A program made the translations under genes and the position numbers. From Actinomycetes bacterium (GTDB lineage Bacteria > Actinomycetota > Actinomycetes > Streptosporangiales > Streptosporangiaceae), in contig JAOPYO010000434.1 of the NCBI GenBank assembly GCA_025964575.1, positions 1 through 40,035 on the forward strand: a DNA stretch of 40,035 nucleotides, in the 5' to 3' direction. This document shows positions 30,793 through 38,901 of this stretch, in pieces; position 1 is the first letter of the stretch; each line of letters begins with the position of its first letter. Below the pieces are notes generated by a model that was not told the origin of the DNA, did no database searches, and was given only the letters and a program-made list of their open reading frames with translations.

Positions 30793-31491
30793 TCAGATCT
30801 TGCGGAGGACGGCCACCACTCGGCCGAGCACGGACGCGTCGTCGCCGGGGATCGGCTCGTACGCCTGGTTCTGCGGCAGCAGCCAGACGTGACCGTCCTT
30901 GCGCTTGAAGGTCTTGACCGTGGCTTCACCCTCGATCATTGCCGCCACGATGTCGCCGTTCTCCGCGACCGGCTGCTGGCGCACGACCACCCAGTCGCCG
31001 TCGGCGATGGCGACCTCGATCATCGAGTCACCGGATACCTTCAGCAAGAAGTGGGTGCCCTCGCCGACCAGTTGCCGGGGCAAGGTGAAGATGTCCTCGA
31101 CCGCCTCCTCGGCCAGGATCGGGCCACCGGCGGCGATCCGTCCCACCAGTGGCACGTACGCGGGCACCGGATGCCCCGTGGTCTCCTGCCCGTTGGCGGT
31201 CTCGTACGACTCGGGCTGGCTCTGCAGCAACGGCTTGCCGGGCACCCGCACCTCCACGGCGCGCGGGCGGTTCGGGTCGCGGCGCAGATAGCCCTTGCGC
31301 TGCAGCGTGCGCAACTGGTGCGACACGCTCGACGTGCTGGTCAGCCCGACCGCCTCGCCGATTTCGCGCATCGAGGGCGGATAGCCGCGGCGCTGAACGG
31401 AGTCGCGGATCACCTCGAGCACCATGCGCTGCCGCTGGGTGAGCCCACTCTCGTCCATTGGCCCAGCAGGCATCTCCCGGACCGTGCTCAT
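30793..31491 (-). CDS. lexA: SOS repressor LexA
   Basis: 232 residues. A winged helix-turn-helix covers about 17-75 ([50 protein letters not shown]). A linker follows, then the S24 protease domain with the self-cleavage pair A121-G122 in GRIAAGGP, the nucleophile S156 in VSGDSM and the base K193 in ATVKTF. The S-K spacing (37) equals that of E. coli LexA. RecA filaments trigger self-cleavage and release of SOS genes. The start ATG 31491 is likely, but ATG 31473 and ATG 31458 are also in frame; GAGGAGG lies 12 nt before 31491. A good SOS box is at 31576-31591. Divergent from the LysM gene. Confidence 0.96.
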   Translation of the reverse strand: MSTVREMPAGPMDESGLTQRQRMVLEVIRDSVQRRGYPPSMREIGEAVGLTSTSSVSHQLRTLQRKGYLRRDPNRPRAVEVRVPGKPLLQSQPESYETANGQETTGHPVPAYVPLVGRIAAGGPILAEEAVEDIFTLPRQLVGEGTHFLLKVSGDSMIEVAIADGDWVVVRQQPVAENGDIVAAMIEGEATVKTFKRKDGHVWLLPQNQAYEPIPGDDASVLGRVVAVLRKI

Positions 31492-31575
31492 TGGTCGGTC
31501 TCGCCTCCTCGTCGCTGTGCGTGTATCACTCGCTTCGCTCCCGTAGTCGCACGTTATCGCGCCAACCTCAAATGA

Positions 31576-31591
31576 TCAAACAACTGTTCGA
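31576..31591. promoter_or_regulatory. SOS box (LexA-proximal)
   Basis: TCAAACAACTGTTCGA matches the actinobacterial SOS box TCGAAC-N4-GTTCGA at 11 of 12 fixed positions. It lies 84 bp upstream of the lexA ATG and is expected to give LexA autoregulation. Confidence 0.8.
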
Positions 31592-31630
31592 AGAATGTGC
31601 TGGTGTTTTACCGATGACGTGCGATAGAAA

Positions 31631-31646
31631 TCGTACAACCGTTCGA
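31631..31646. promoter_or_regulatory. SOS box (LysM-gene-proximal)
   Basis: TCGTACAACCGTTCGA matches TCGAAC-N4-GTTCGA at 11 of 12 fixed positions. It lies 46 bp upstream of the GTG of the LysM gene. Its start is 55 bp from the start of the first box, so the divergent genes could each be controlled by LexA. Confidence 0.75.
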
Positions 31647-31692
31647 TCGAATCTGCATTCGAAGATCGAAGGTTGGTGCGAAGGAGGTCGGC

Positions 31693-32058
31693 GTGACCGT
31701 GACGGCTCAGGAGATCGAGTGCGTACGGCGCGGCCGGACGGGGCCCGGTGGTGGTGTCCGGCTGACTCGGCGGGGACGGCTCGTGCTGGTCGTCCTGGCA
31801 GTGTTGATCCTGCTGGCGGGGCTCTGGATGACCGCGGGGCACGGCGCTGCCGCGGGCACGGCCAAGCGGCACGGAGCGTCACAGTCGGGCAGGGCGGTGG
31901 AACTGGTCACCGTCGGTGCTCGTGACACCCTGTGGGACATCGCGGCGCGGAACCGGCCGGCGGTCGACCCCCGGATCACGGTGCAGCGGATCATCGACCT
32001 CAACGCTCTGTCCGGCGCGATCATCCAGCCTGGTCAGCGGCTCGCGCTGCCCGGATAA
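31693..32058 (+). CDS. LysM membrane protein, candidate SOS division inhibitor (YneA/ChiZ type)
   Basis: 121 residues. A cytoplasmic N-terminus of about 27 residues is followed by one membrane helix at about 28-46 (GRLVLVVLAVLILLAGLWM), a Gly/Ala linker and a C-terminal LysM domain (about 70-120: VTVGARDTLWDIAARN, ITVQRIIDLNALSGAIIQPGQRLALP). LysM binds peptidoglycan. A small membrane LysM protein divergent from lexA and under an SOS box is the arrangement of Bacillus YneA and of mycobacterial Rv2719c (ChiZ), which block division after DNA damage. The start GTG 31693 has AAGGAGGT upstream. No catalytic domain is present, so hydrolase activity is unlikely; role inferred from context. Confidence 0.88.
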   Translation: MTVTAQEIECVRRGRTGPGGGVRLTRRGRLVLVVLAVLILLAGLWMTAGHGAAAGTAKRHGASQSGRAVELVTVGARDTLWDIAARNRPAVDPRITVQRIIDLNALSGAIIQPGQRLALPG

Positions 32059-32225
32059 TGGCTTAGGGACGATCGGGCGCCGTCCTGCGATCGGCCTCGT
32101 GCGGGGAAAACTCGAACCCCTGGGGGCGCGACACGCCGACCCGGGATGCGACGCCCGCGATGTGACCAGGGTCTACCTGCGTCCCACCCGTTTCAGCTTG
32201 CGTAGCCCTTGTGTGAGGCCTACGG
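32059..32225. other. Intergenic stretch before nrdR
   Basis: 167 bp with no gene. It contains only a weak GGACG/CGTCC pairing near 32067-32085 that might end the LysM transcript. A T-arm-like minus-strand sequence at about 32103-32121 was examined as tRNA and rejected. The promoter and NrdR boxes follow. Confidence 0.4.
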
Positions 32226-32276
32226 TTGACCACAACATCTAGTAGTTACACGGATGTAGTTCACTACAAGTTGTGC
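32226..32276 (+). promoter_or_regulatory. Two NrdR-type boxes and a -35 element upstream of nrdR
   Basis: CCACAACATCTAGTAG (32230-32245) and TCACTACAAGTTGTGC (32261-32276) are 16-bp elements of the NrdR-box type (CAC-N-A...GTTGTG). The second is a near-perfect dyad. Their starts are 31 bp apart, about three helical turns, which matches the paired-box rule for NrdR. TTGACC at 32226-32231 overlaps the first box as a -35. Autoregulation and control of the nrdR-nrdJ unit are expected. Confidence 0.7.
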
Positions 32277-32324
32277 CGTTGGCGCACCTGGTGACGAGAT
32301 CCGCGTAGGGGAAGGGGAAACGCG

Positions 32325-32783
32325 ATGCACTGTCCGTTCTGCCGTAACCCCGACAGCCGGGTCATCGACAGCCGTTCCACCGAGGACGGCGCCGCCATCC
32401 GGCGACGCCGCTCCTGTCCGGAGTGCGGCAAGAGGTTCACCACGCAAGAGAGCGTGCTGCTCATGGTGGCAAAGCGCAGCGGCGTCACCGAGCCCTTCTC
32501 CAGAGAGAAGATCATCGCCGGGGTGCGCAGAGCCTGCCAGGGTCGCCCGGTCGGTGAGGATGCGCTGGCTCAGCTCGGACAGCGGGTCGAAGAGGCGCTC
32601 AGGGCGATGGGTGCGGCAGAGATGCCGTCCCATGAGATCGGCCTGGCCATCCTTGGACCGCTGCGGGAGCTCGACGAGGTCGCCTATCTGCGATTCGCCT
32701 CGGTCTACCGGGGCTTCGAGTCGCTGGAGGACTTCGAAAAAGAGATCGAGACGTTGCGGACGGCGGCTCCCGCAGGGGAGTGA
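32325..32783 (+). CDS. nrdR: Ribonucleotide reductase regulator NrdR
   Basis: 152 residues. The zinc ribbon has C3, C6, C31 and C34 ([15 protein letters not shown]), followed by an ATP-cone at about 49-139 ([24 protein letters not shown] onward). NrdR senses dATP/ATP through the cone and represses ribonucleotide reductase genes by binding paired boxes. Paired boxes lie directly upstream (32230-32276). The ATG at 32325 has GGGGAAGGGG upstream. nrdJ starts 104 bp downstream on the same strand, so the two may be cotranscribed. Confidence 0.97.
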   Translation: MHCPFCRNPDSRVIDSRSTEDGAAIRRRRSCPECGKRFTTQESVLLMVAKRSGVTEPFSREKIIAGVRRACQGRPVGEDALAQLGQRVEEALRAMGAAEMPSHEIGLAILGPLRELDEVAYLRFASVYRGFESLEDFEKEIETLRTAAPAGE

Positions 32784-32809
32784 GTGGTCCGCGTTGCAGT
32801 GAACGCCCT

Positions 32810-32829
32810 GGCCGGCGAACCCGCCGGCC
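32810..32829 (+). terminator. Hairpin between nrdR and nrdJ
   Basis: GGCCGGC and GCCGGCC pair around GAACCC (7 bp). No U-tract follows, so it may reduce read-through or act as an mRNA stability element rather than fully terminate. No cobalamin riboswitch consensus is visible in the gap. Confidence 0.4.
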
Positions 32830-32887
32830 GAAGGGGGCGAGGTACATCCTGGACGTGAGCCCGGCGATGGGCTCAAGAGGGGAAGTC

Positions 32888-35764
32888 ATGACAGAGACGG
32901 TCAGCGGTTCAGCGGCCCGGGGCGGCAAAGGCGGGGCCCGGCGGGCCACGGCCAATGGGGCAGGCCACAAGGGGCTGAAGATGGAGCGCATCTTCACCAC
33001 GCCCGGTGTGCATCCGTACGACGAGGTGACGTGGGAGCGTCGTGACGTCGTCATGACGAACTGGCGCGACGGCTCGATCAACTTCGAGCAGCACGGTGTG
33101 GAGTTCCCCGACTTCTGGTCGGTCAACGCGGCCAACATCGTCACCACGAAGTACTTCCGCGGCGCGGTGGGCGCACCGCAGCGCGAGTGGAGCCTCAAGC
33201 AGCTGGTCGACCGGGTCGTGCAGGTCTATGCCGACACCGGCAGGGAGAACGGCTACTTCGCCTCCGACGAGGACGCTGAGATCTTCGAGCACGAGCTGAA
33301 GTACGCCCTGGTGCACCAAGTGTTCAGCTTCAACTCACCGGTCTGGTTCAACGTCGGTACGGCCTCGCCCCAGCAGGTCTCGGCGTGTTTCATCCTCTCC
33401 GTGGACGACACGATGGAGTCGATTCTGGAGTGGTACAAGGAAGAGGGTGTGATCTTCAAGGGCGGCTCGGGGTCGGGGGTGAACCTGTCCCGTATCCGCT
33501 CCAGCAAGGAGCTGCTCTCCTCCGGTGGCACCGCCAGCGGCCCCGTCTCGTTCATGCGCGGGGCCGACGCCTCCGCGGGAACCATCAAGTCCGGTGGCGC
33601 CACCCGGCGGGCCGCGAAGATGGTCGTGCTGGATGTGGATCACCCCGACGTGGCCGAGTTCATCCAGACCAAGGCCCGCGAAGAGGACAAGGTTCGCGCC
33701 CTTCGCGACGCGGGCTTCGACATGGACCTCGGTGGTAAGGACATCGTCAGCGTTCAGTACCAGAACGCCAACAACTCGGTCCGGGTCTCCGACGATTTCA
33801 TGCGTGCCGTCGAGAGCGACGGCGAGTTCGGCCTGCGCTCCCGTCTGACCGGTGAGGTCATCGAGACCGTCCGCGCCAAGGACCTGTTCCGGTTGATGGC
33901 CCAGGCCGCCTGGGAGTGCGCCGACCCCGGCATTCAGTACGACGACACCATCAATGACTGGCACACCAACCCGGAATCCGGACGTATCACTGCGAGTAAC
34001 CCGTGTTCCGAGTACCTGCATTTGGACAATTCGTCCTGCAACCTCGCCAGCATCAACCTGATGAAGTTCCTGAAGGCCGATGACTCCTTTGATGTCGCCA
34101 GGTTCGTCAAGCTGACAGAGCTGATCATCACGGCGATGGACATCTCGATCACGTTCGCGGATTTCCCCACCGAGAAGATCACTGAGACCACCCGGGCCTT
34201 CCGTCAGCTGGGCATCGGCTACGCCAACCTGGGCGCCCTGCTCATGGCGAGCGGTCATGCGTACGACTCGGACGGCGGCCGGTCGATCTCCGCCGCGATC
34301 ACCTCGCTGATGACGGGTGTGGCCTACCGGCGCTCCGCCGAGCTGGCCGCCGTCGTGGGACCGTACGACGGCTATGCCCGCAACGTCGAGCCGCACAAGC
34401 GGGTCATGCGCAAGCACGCCGCCGCCAACGACGACATCCGCACCCTTGACGAGATCGACAAGGAGATCCACGTCGAGGCCACCAGGCAGTGGCAGCAGTG
34501 CCTCACACTCGGCGAGAAGAATGGGTATAGAAACGCCCAGGCTTCCCTTTTGGCCCCCACTGGGACAATTGGCCTGATGATGGACTGTGACACCACGGGC
34601 ATCGAGCCTGACCTGGCGCTGGCGAAGTTCAAGAAGCTCGTCGGCGGCGGTTCGATGCAGATCGTCAACAACACGGTGCCACGCGCGCTCAAGCAGCTGG
34701 GCTACCAGCAGGAGCAGATCGAGGCCATCGTCGAGTACATCTCCGTGCACGGTCATGTCGTCGATGCTCCCGGCCTCCGGCAGGAGGACTACGACGTGTT
34801 CGACTGCGCCATGGGCGAGCGGGTGATCAGCCCCATGGGTCACGTGCGGATGATGGCCGCGGTGCAGCCGTTCCTCAGCGGAGCGATCAGCAAGACCTGC
34901 AACGTGCCGGAGACCGCCACCGTCGAGGACATCGAGAAGGTGTACTTCGAGGGCTGGAAGATGGGCCTCAAGGCCCTCGCGATCTACCGGGACAACTGCA
35001 AGGTCGGCCAGCCGCTCTCCGTCGCCAAGAAGAAGGTCGAAGCCGCGCCTGCCGTGGTCGCCTCCCCGGGCGAGGTGCGGCCGGTCCGCAAGCGGCTGCC
35101 CAAGCGGCGGCCGGCGACCGTCACCCGGTTCTCGGTGGCCGGTGCCGAGGGTTACATGACGGCCTCCAGCTACCCCGGTGACGGGCTCGGCGAGGTGTTC
35201 CTCAAGCTCGGCAAGCAGGGCTCCACGCTTGCCGGGGTGATGGACGCCTTTTCGATGGCGATCTCCATCAGCCTGCAGTACGGCGTGCCGCTGGAGACAT
35301 GGGTGGAGAAGTTCACCAACTTGCGGTTCGAGCCTGCAGGCATGACCGACGACCCGGACATCCGCATGGCCACCTCGATGATGGACTACATCTTCCGGCG
35401 GCTGGCGCTCGACCACCTGCCGTACGAGACGCGGGCCGAGCTCGGCATCTTCACCGCCGACGAGCGCGCCCTGCAGGCGGCGGGCGAGGACCCGGCCACG
35501 CTGCACGCCGAGGACGAGGTCGACCCGGAGACACTGGCCCAGTCGGCACAGATTCAGAGGCCCGTCGACAAGCCGTCGGAGCGTAGGGAACTGCCGGTGC
35601 TGCCGGTGGTGCCGGTCCAGGCCGGATCATCGGTCGATGTGACCGAGAGCCACCAGCGCCGTACGGCTGACGCGCCGCTCTGCATGACCTGCGGCACGAA
35701 GATGCGGCCGGCCGGTAGCTGCTACGTCTGTGAGGGCTGCGGCTCCACGAGCGGCTGCAGCTGA
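32888..35764 (+). CDS. nrdJ: Adenosylcobalamin-dependent ribonucleotide reductase (class II)
   Basis: 958 residues. A long class II RNR with the active-site region ACFILSVDDTMESI (C167, redox pair member), the finger-loop radical Cys C373 in NPCSEYLHLDNSSCNLASINL, and GSGSGVNLSRIRSS, SFMRGADASAGTIKSGGATRRAAKMVVLDVDHPD. The C-terminal tail has clustered Cys (CMTCGTK, CYVCEGCGSTSGC), which probably form a zinc site and recharge the active-site disulfide. It makes deoxynucleotides from NDPs with a B12-generated thiyl radical and so needs no oxygen. The ATG at 32888 has GAGGGGAAG upstream; the frame is open further up to 32780 but without a site. It is next to its regulator nrdR. Confidence 0.96.
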   Translation: MTETVSGSAARGGKGGARRATANGAGHKGLKMERIFTTPGVHPYDEVTWERRDVVMTNWRDGSINFEQHGVEFPDFWSVNAANIVTTKYFRGAVGAPQREWSLKQLVDRVVQVYADTGRENGYFASDEDAEIFEHELKYALVHQVFSFNSPVWFNVGTASPQQVSACFILSVDDTMESILEWYKEEGVIFKGGSGSGVNLSRIRSSKELLSSGGTASGPVSFMRGADASAGTIKSGGATRRAAKMVVLDVDHPDVAEFIQTKAREEDKVRALRDAGFDMDLGGKDIVSVQYQNANNSVRVSDDFMRAVESDGEFGLRSRLTGEVIETVRAKDLFRLMAQAAWECADPGIQYDDTINDWHTNPESGRITASNPCSEYLHLDNSSCNLASINLMKFLKADDSFDVARFVKLTELIITAMDISITFADFPTEKITETTRAFRQLGIGYANLGALLMASGHAYDSDGGRSISAAITSLMTGVAYRRSAELAAVVGPYDGYARNVEPHKRVMRKHAAANDDIRTLDEIDKEIHVEATRQWQQCLTLGEKNGYRNAQASLLAPTGTIGLMMDCDTTGIEPDLALAKFKKLVGGGSMQIVNNTVPRALKQLGYQQEQIEAIVEYISVHGHVVDAPGLRQEDYDVFDCAMGERVISPMGHVRMMAAVQPFLSGAISKTCNVPETATVEDIEKVYFEGWKMGLKALAIYRDNCKVGQPLSVAKKKVEAAPAVVASPGEVRPVRKRLPKRRPATVTRFSVAGAEGYMTASSYPGDGLGEVFLKLGKQGSTLAGVMDAFSMAISISLQYGVPLETWVEKFTNLRFEPAGMTDDPDIRMATSMMDYIFRRLALDHLPYETRAELGIFTADERALQAAGEDPATLHAEDEVDPETLAQSAQIQRPVDKPSERRELPVLPVVPVQAGSSVDVTESHQRRTADAPLCMTCGTKMRPAGSCYVCEGCGSTSGCS

Positions 35765-35829
35765 AAACGAGCGGAATGCATCTGATGCATCATTCGGCCT
35801 GATCGGCCGCGACTGAAGTGCCAGCTCAA

Positions 35830-35863
35830 GAAGGGGGAACCGACTCCGGTCGGTTCCCCCTTC
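35830..35863 (+). terminator. Terminator after nrdJ
   Basis: A perfect 15-bp stem (35830-35844 with 35849-35863) around TCCG. The loop is GNRA-like in size only. It lies 66 bp after the nrdJ stop. The stem contains GGGGG/CCCCC and is followed by no clear T-run. Confidence 0.75.
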
Positions 35864-35906
35864 AGCGCATCAGGCCACAGTAGTCGCGGCCTCGGCAAGC
35901 GCATCC

Positions 35907-35939
35907 CAACCTCCGTTGCATCTCATGCAACGGAGGTTG
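35907..35939. terminator. Second hairpin downstream of nrdJ
   Basis: CAACCTCCGTTGCAT and ATGCAACGGAGGTTG are perfectly complementary (15 bp) around CTC. Its tip, TGCATCTCATGCA, repeats with one change the TGCATCTGATGCA at 35777-35789. It may terminate or may be a protein-binding dyad. The 305-bp gap 35765-36069 holds only these hairpins, the TGCAT dyads and the promoter/operator of the next operon. Confidence 0.5.
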
Positions 35940-36046
35940 ATGTGTCTCCTGCTGCTGATTGCCGGAGTACGCCACTGACCCCCGGTATGGGTGGCCGGAG
36001 GTCTGCCAGCAGCGGTTTGGGCGCTGTCCGCAACAGATCCTCCTGG

Positions 36047-36062
36047 GCTAGCATGCTAGCAT
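36047..36062 (+). promoter_or_regulatory. Palindromic operator over the -10 of the RHH operon
   Basis: GCTAGCATGCTAGC at 36047-36060 is a perfect 14-bp palindrome. TAGCAT at 36057-36062 is a TANNNT -10, 7 nt before the GTG at 36070, so the mRNA is probably leaderless. A ribbon-helix-helix product binding here would block its own promoter. Confidence 0.6.
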
Positions 36063-36069
36063 TCACCTC

Positions 36070-36249
36070 GTGAGCGACGAGGACGTCAAGCAGTTCAACG
36101 TGTACTTGCCGGTGGGGCTGATCAAGCAGGTCAAGCATCACGCCATCGAGTCGGGCCTGTCCCTGTCAGCGTTGGTCGCTGATGCGCTGCGCGCCTACCT
36201 CGACGACACCCACGGGCAGCGACGGCAATCGTCTGAGAAGGAGACCTGA
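36070..36249 (+). CDS. Ribbon-helix-helix (CopG-like) DNA-binding protein
   Basis: 59 residues: [20 protein letters not shown] opens with the beta strand FNVYLP, then two helices ([13 protein letters not shown] and [17 protein letters not shown]). This is the MetJ/Arc/CopG fold, which dimerises and reads the major groove with the strand. Such proteins can be antitoxins, but the next genes encode a VOC protein and a transporter, not a toxin, so local repressor is more likely. The start GTG has no ribosome site and fits the leaderless promoter with the GCTAGC palindrome. The stop is 1 bp before the VOC ATG, so they are coupled. Confidence 0.82.
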   Translation: MSDEDVKQFNVYLPVGLIKQVKHHAIESGLSLSALVADALRAYLDDTHGQRRQSSEKET

Positions 36250-36250
36250 T

Positions 36251-36595
36251 ATGACGACCGAGGGCATCGAGGGCGTGTACCTGGAAACCCACAACTGGGG
36301 CAAGGCAGCCGGGTTCTTTCAAGCACTGGGTTTCGATGTGGAGTTCTCGACCGACGATGGCTCTGGCGTGCTCCGCAACGGCGGCGGTCCCTACCTCGTC
36401 CTCTCTGAGATCCCCGAGAACCGAGAGCCTCAGGTGCAGATCATTCTGAAGGTGGCCGATGCGGATGCGTTCCGCCCTGGCCCCGCCGTCGACGTGGTCA
36501 CGCCGTTTGAGGACACCCATTACGGGACCAAGGAGATGACCGTCCGTGACCCCGATGGGCGTATCTGGAGTCTCCAGGCCCCACCCAAGGGCTGA
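36251..36595 (+). CDS. VOC-superfamily (glyoxalase/bleomycin-resistance) protein
   Basis: 114 residues, one VOC domain. It has two beta-alpha-beta-beta-beta modules: GVYLETHNWGKAAGFFQALGFDVEF, then VVTPFEDTHYGTKEMTVRDPDGRIWSL at the end, where DPDGR is the usual closing motif. Metal-binding residues of true glyoxalases (His/Gln/Glu) are only partly matched (E14 in LETH, E95 near KEM), so it may be a drug-binding resistance protein. ATG 36251 has AAGGAGA upstream, placed inside the end of the RHH gene. It lies between the RHH repressor and the MFS exporter, which suggests a detoxification or resistance unit. Confidence 0.85.
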   Translation: MTTEGIEGVYLETHNWGKAAGFFQALGFDVEFSTDDGSGVLRNGGGPYLVLSEIPENREPQVQIILKVADADAFRPGPAVDVVTPFEDTHYGTKEMTVRDPDGRIWSLQAPPKG

Positions 36596-36673
36596 ACCCG
36601 ACGCCCCATGGCGAACATGGACAGGCTCGAAGGCATCGTTCCCCAACTCCCCGATCGAGGAGGGCACGAAACC

Positions 36674-38266
36674 ATGGCACGCAAGTGGTGGACGTTGCTG
36701 GTGGTGTGCGCTGCGACGTTCATGCTGCTGCTCGACGTCACTATCGTCGTCGTCGCGCTTCCGGACATCCAGCACGCGCTGCACGCGAGCTTCAGCGGCC
36801 TGCAGTGGGTGACGGACGCCTACGCGTTGACCCTGGCAGCGCTCTTGCTCACTGCAGGGTCCCTCGCCGACAGATTCGGCAGGCGGCTCGTGTTCGTCAT
36901 CGGTCTGTCGATCTTCACTGCCGGCTCGGCTCTCTGCGGTGCCGCCCAGGATCCGATGATGTTGATCGTCTCCCGGGCGGTGCAGGGGGTCGGTGGCGCG
37001 ATCTTGTTCGCTACCTCACTGGCGCTGCTCGCCAGCACCTTCCACGGCAAACAGCGGGGCGTGGCCTTCGGCGCGTGGGGCGCGGTCGCCGGCGTAGCCA
37101 CCGCGCTCGGCCCGCTTCTCGGCGGCGCGATCACGACCGGGATCAGTTGGCGCGGCATCTTCCTTGTCAACCTGCCGATCGGCGTCGTCGCGATCGCCAT
37201 CGCTGTACGCCGGGTGGATGAGTCCCGCTCACCGCACACCACACGGATCGACTGGCTGGGTGCCGCTACGTTGACCGCCGGGCTCTTCAGCCTCGTGTAC
37301 GCCCTGATCAGGGCGAGTGAGACGACGTGGGGCGAGCAGGAGGTCGTCATCTGCTTCGGCTTGGCGGCGGTGTTGCTGGCCGCATTCGTCGCGGTGGAGT
37401 GGCGGGTGCCCGAGCCGATGTTCGACATTTCTCTTCTGCGCACACCGACGTTCCTCGGTGGCTCGATCGCAGCGTTCGCGATGAACGCCTCGCTGTTCGC
37501 GATGTTCCTCTACATCGTGCTGTATCTCCAGGACGGTCTCGGCTACAGCGCACTGGGTACCGGTGCTCGGCTACTCGTCGTCTCCGCCGGAACAATAATC
37601 GCCGCGACGGCGGCGGGCCGGCTGTCGAGCCATGTCCCGGTTCGGTGGCTGATCGGCCCAGGACTGCTTTTGGTGGGTGTCGGCCTGCTACTGATGATGG
37701 GCTTGGACGCCGAGTCGGATTGGACGCACCTCATCCCGGGGCTCATCGTCGCCGGCGTCGGGACTGGCATGGTCAATCCGCCCCTGGCCTCGACCGCGGT
37801 GGGCGTGGTGCCGGTACACCGCTCCGGCATGGCCTCCGGTGCGAACCAGACCTTCCGGCAGATAGGCATCGCCGTCGGTATCGCCCTGTATGGCTCGATC
37901 TTCACGGCATCGCTGCACACCAATCTGAACGAGCGACTCGCCACCATCCCCGGCTTGCAGGGCCACGCCGATCAGATCGCGGATGCGGTGCACACAGGCA
38001 ATCCGGGGCAGGCGATCGCCGCCGCGCCACCGCCGATCCGTAAACAGTTGGGCGACGCGGTGCATGCGAGCTTTGCGGCGGCCATGAACGATCTGCTGCT
38101 CGCCAGCGGCATCCTGGCCCTCGTAGGTGGTGTACTCGCCTTCGCGCTCATTCGCAGCAAAGACTTCGTGGTCTCCCAGTACCCCGGCCCTAGCACGCCG
38201 ACCGGCGCACAACAACGCCCACCCGAGAATCCTGCGATCCGAGACTTGAAGACAGGACAGCTATGA
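36674..38266 (+). CDS. MFS drug efflux transporter, DHA2 (EmrB/QacA) family
   Basis: 530 residues with about 14 membrane helices, as usual for DHA2 drug-H+ antiporters. Visible: LLLDVTIVVVALPDI (motif D1), WVTDAYALTLAALLLTAGSLADRFGRR (motif A around loop 2-3), GAVAGVATALGPLLGGAI (motif C in TM5), and a late TM cluster. It should export drugs or hydrophobic compounds across the cell membrane. Start ATG 36674 has GAGGAGGG upstream; ATG 36608 is in frame but lacks a site. The ATG of the cupin gene overlaps its stop (ATGA). Confidence 0.93.
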   Translation: MARKWWTLLVVCAATFMLLLDVTIVVVALPDIQHALHASFSGLQWVTDAYALTLAALLLTAGSLADRFGRRLVFVIGLSIFTAGSALCGAAQDPMMLIVSRAVQGVGGAILFATSLALLASTFHGKQRGVAFGAWGAVAGVATALGPLLGGAITTGISWRGIFLVNLPIGVVAIAIAVRRVDESRSPHTTRIDWLGAATLTAGLFSLVYALIRASETTWGEQEVVICFGLAAVLLAAFVAVEWRVPEPMFDISLLRTPTFLGGSIAAFAMNASLFAMFLYIVLYLQDGLGYSALGTGARLLVVSAGTIIAATAAGRLSSHVPVRWLIGPGLLLVGVGLLLMMGLDAESDWTHLIPGLIVAGVGTGMVNPPLASTAVGVVPVHRSGMASGANQTFRQIGIAVGIALYGSIFTASLHTNLNERLATIPGLQGHADQIADAVHTGNPGQAIAAAPPPIRKQLGDAVHASFAAAMNDLLLASGILALVGGVLAFALIRSKDFVVSQYPGPSTPTGAQQRPPENPAIRDLKTGQL

Positions 38267-38742
38267 CCTATCCACCGCCGACTTACCACGGTGACACCGG
38301 CGGGCTGACGGCGACGTACCGGCGCCCGGACGCGGTGCCCGAGCTGATCTACCCGAGCGGCAACACGGTGCACTACTTGGCGACCGGGGCGTCGACCAAC
38401 GGACAGTTCGGGCTCTACCGCTGGGACATGGGACCAGAGCCCAGCGGCCCTGCGGCGCACTTCCACCGGTCGATCTCTGAGTCGTTCTACATCCTTTCCG
38501 GCACCGTGCGCATTTACGACGGGCGGCGCTGGATCGACACGACGCCGGGCGACTTCGTGCACGTCCCGGAGGGTGGCGCACACGCGTTCCGTAACGAATC
38601 GGGGGCGCCGGCGTCGATGCTGCTGCACTTCGCGTCGGGCGCGCCACGAGAGGGATACTTCGAGGGGCTGCTCACCCTGGCAGGCAAGAGCGACGAGGAG
38701 AAGGCGGAGTTCTTCCGCGAACACGACACGTACTGGCTGTGA
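38263..38742 (+). CDS. Cupin-domain protein
   Basis: 159 residues, one RmlC-like cupin barrel. The metal motif is HFHRSISESFYILSGTVRI (H-x-H...E...G) and the second motif GDFVHVPEGGAHAFRN (P-x-G-x2-H). This gives the usual His, His, Glu, His metal site, likely Fe, Mn or Zn. Function within the cupins cannot be fixed: it may be a dioxygenase, an isomerase or a sensor. ATG 38263 overlaps the MFS stop by 4 nt, so it is translationally coupled to the efflux gene, forming RHH-VOC-MFS-cupin. Confidence 0.9.
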   Translation: MTYPPPTYHGDTGGLTATYRRPDAVPELIYPSGNTVHYLATGASTNGQFGLYRWDMGPEPSGPAAHFHRSISESFYILSGTVRIYDGRRWIDTTPGDFVHVPEGGAHAFRNESGAPASMLLHFASGAPREGYFEGLLTLAGKSDEEKAEFFREHDTYWL

Positions 38743-38851
38743 CTTCGAACTGATACCTGTGATGCGCCGGGTGGCGACCGTGATCGAAAACGATGACAGC
38801 CGTTGGCCGGGCATTCCCCTGGTGCTCGACCCCGAACGGGCAGGGTCTCCT

Positions 38852-38897
38852 GACCGCCCAGGCCGCCCGGTCCGCTGACCGGGCGGCCTGGGCGGTC
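38852..38897 (+). terminator. 21-bp perfect hairpin after the cupin operon
   Basis: Arms 38852-38872 and 38877-38897 pair at all 21 positions around CGCT. It lies 109 bp after the cupin stop and just before the next promoter. It has no T-run but is very stable. The gap 38743-38851 has no convincing gene. Confidence 0.75.
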
Positions 38898-38901
38898 GCA
38901 G

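Noticed and set aside
32101-32125. T-arm-like GGGGTTCGAGT on the minus strand, possible tRNA
   Set aside because: No matching acceptor, D or anticodon stems could be built around it.
32784-32887. Cobalamin riboswitch upstream of nrdJ
   Set aside because: The gap is only 104 bp and holds no B12-box; only a simple 7-bp hairpin is seen.
33335-35506. Long minus-strand frame of 723 codons opposite nrdJ
   Set aside because: nrdJ motifs are intact on the plus strand; the antisense frame has only low-complexity composition typical of GC-rich shadows.
36070-36595. RHH and VOC genes as a toxin-antitoxin pair
   Set aside because: The second gene is a plain VOC-fold protein coupled to an efflux gene, with no toxin motif.
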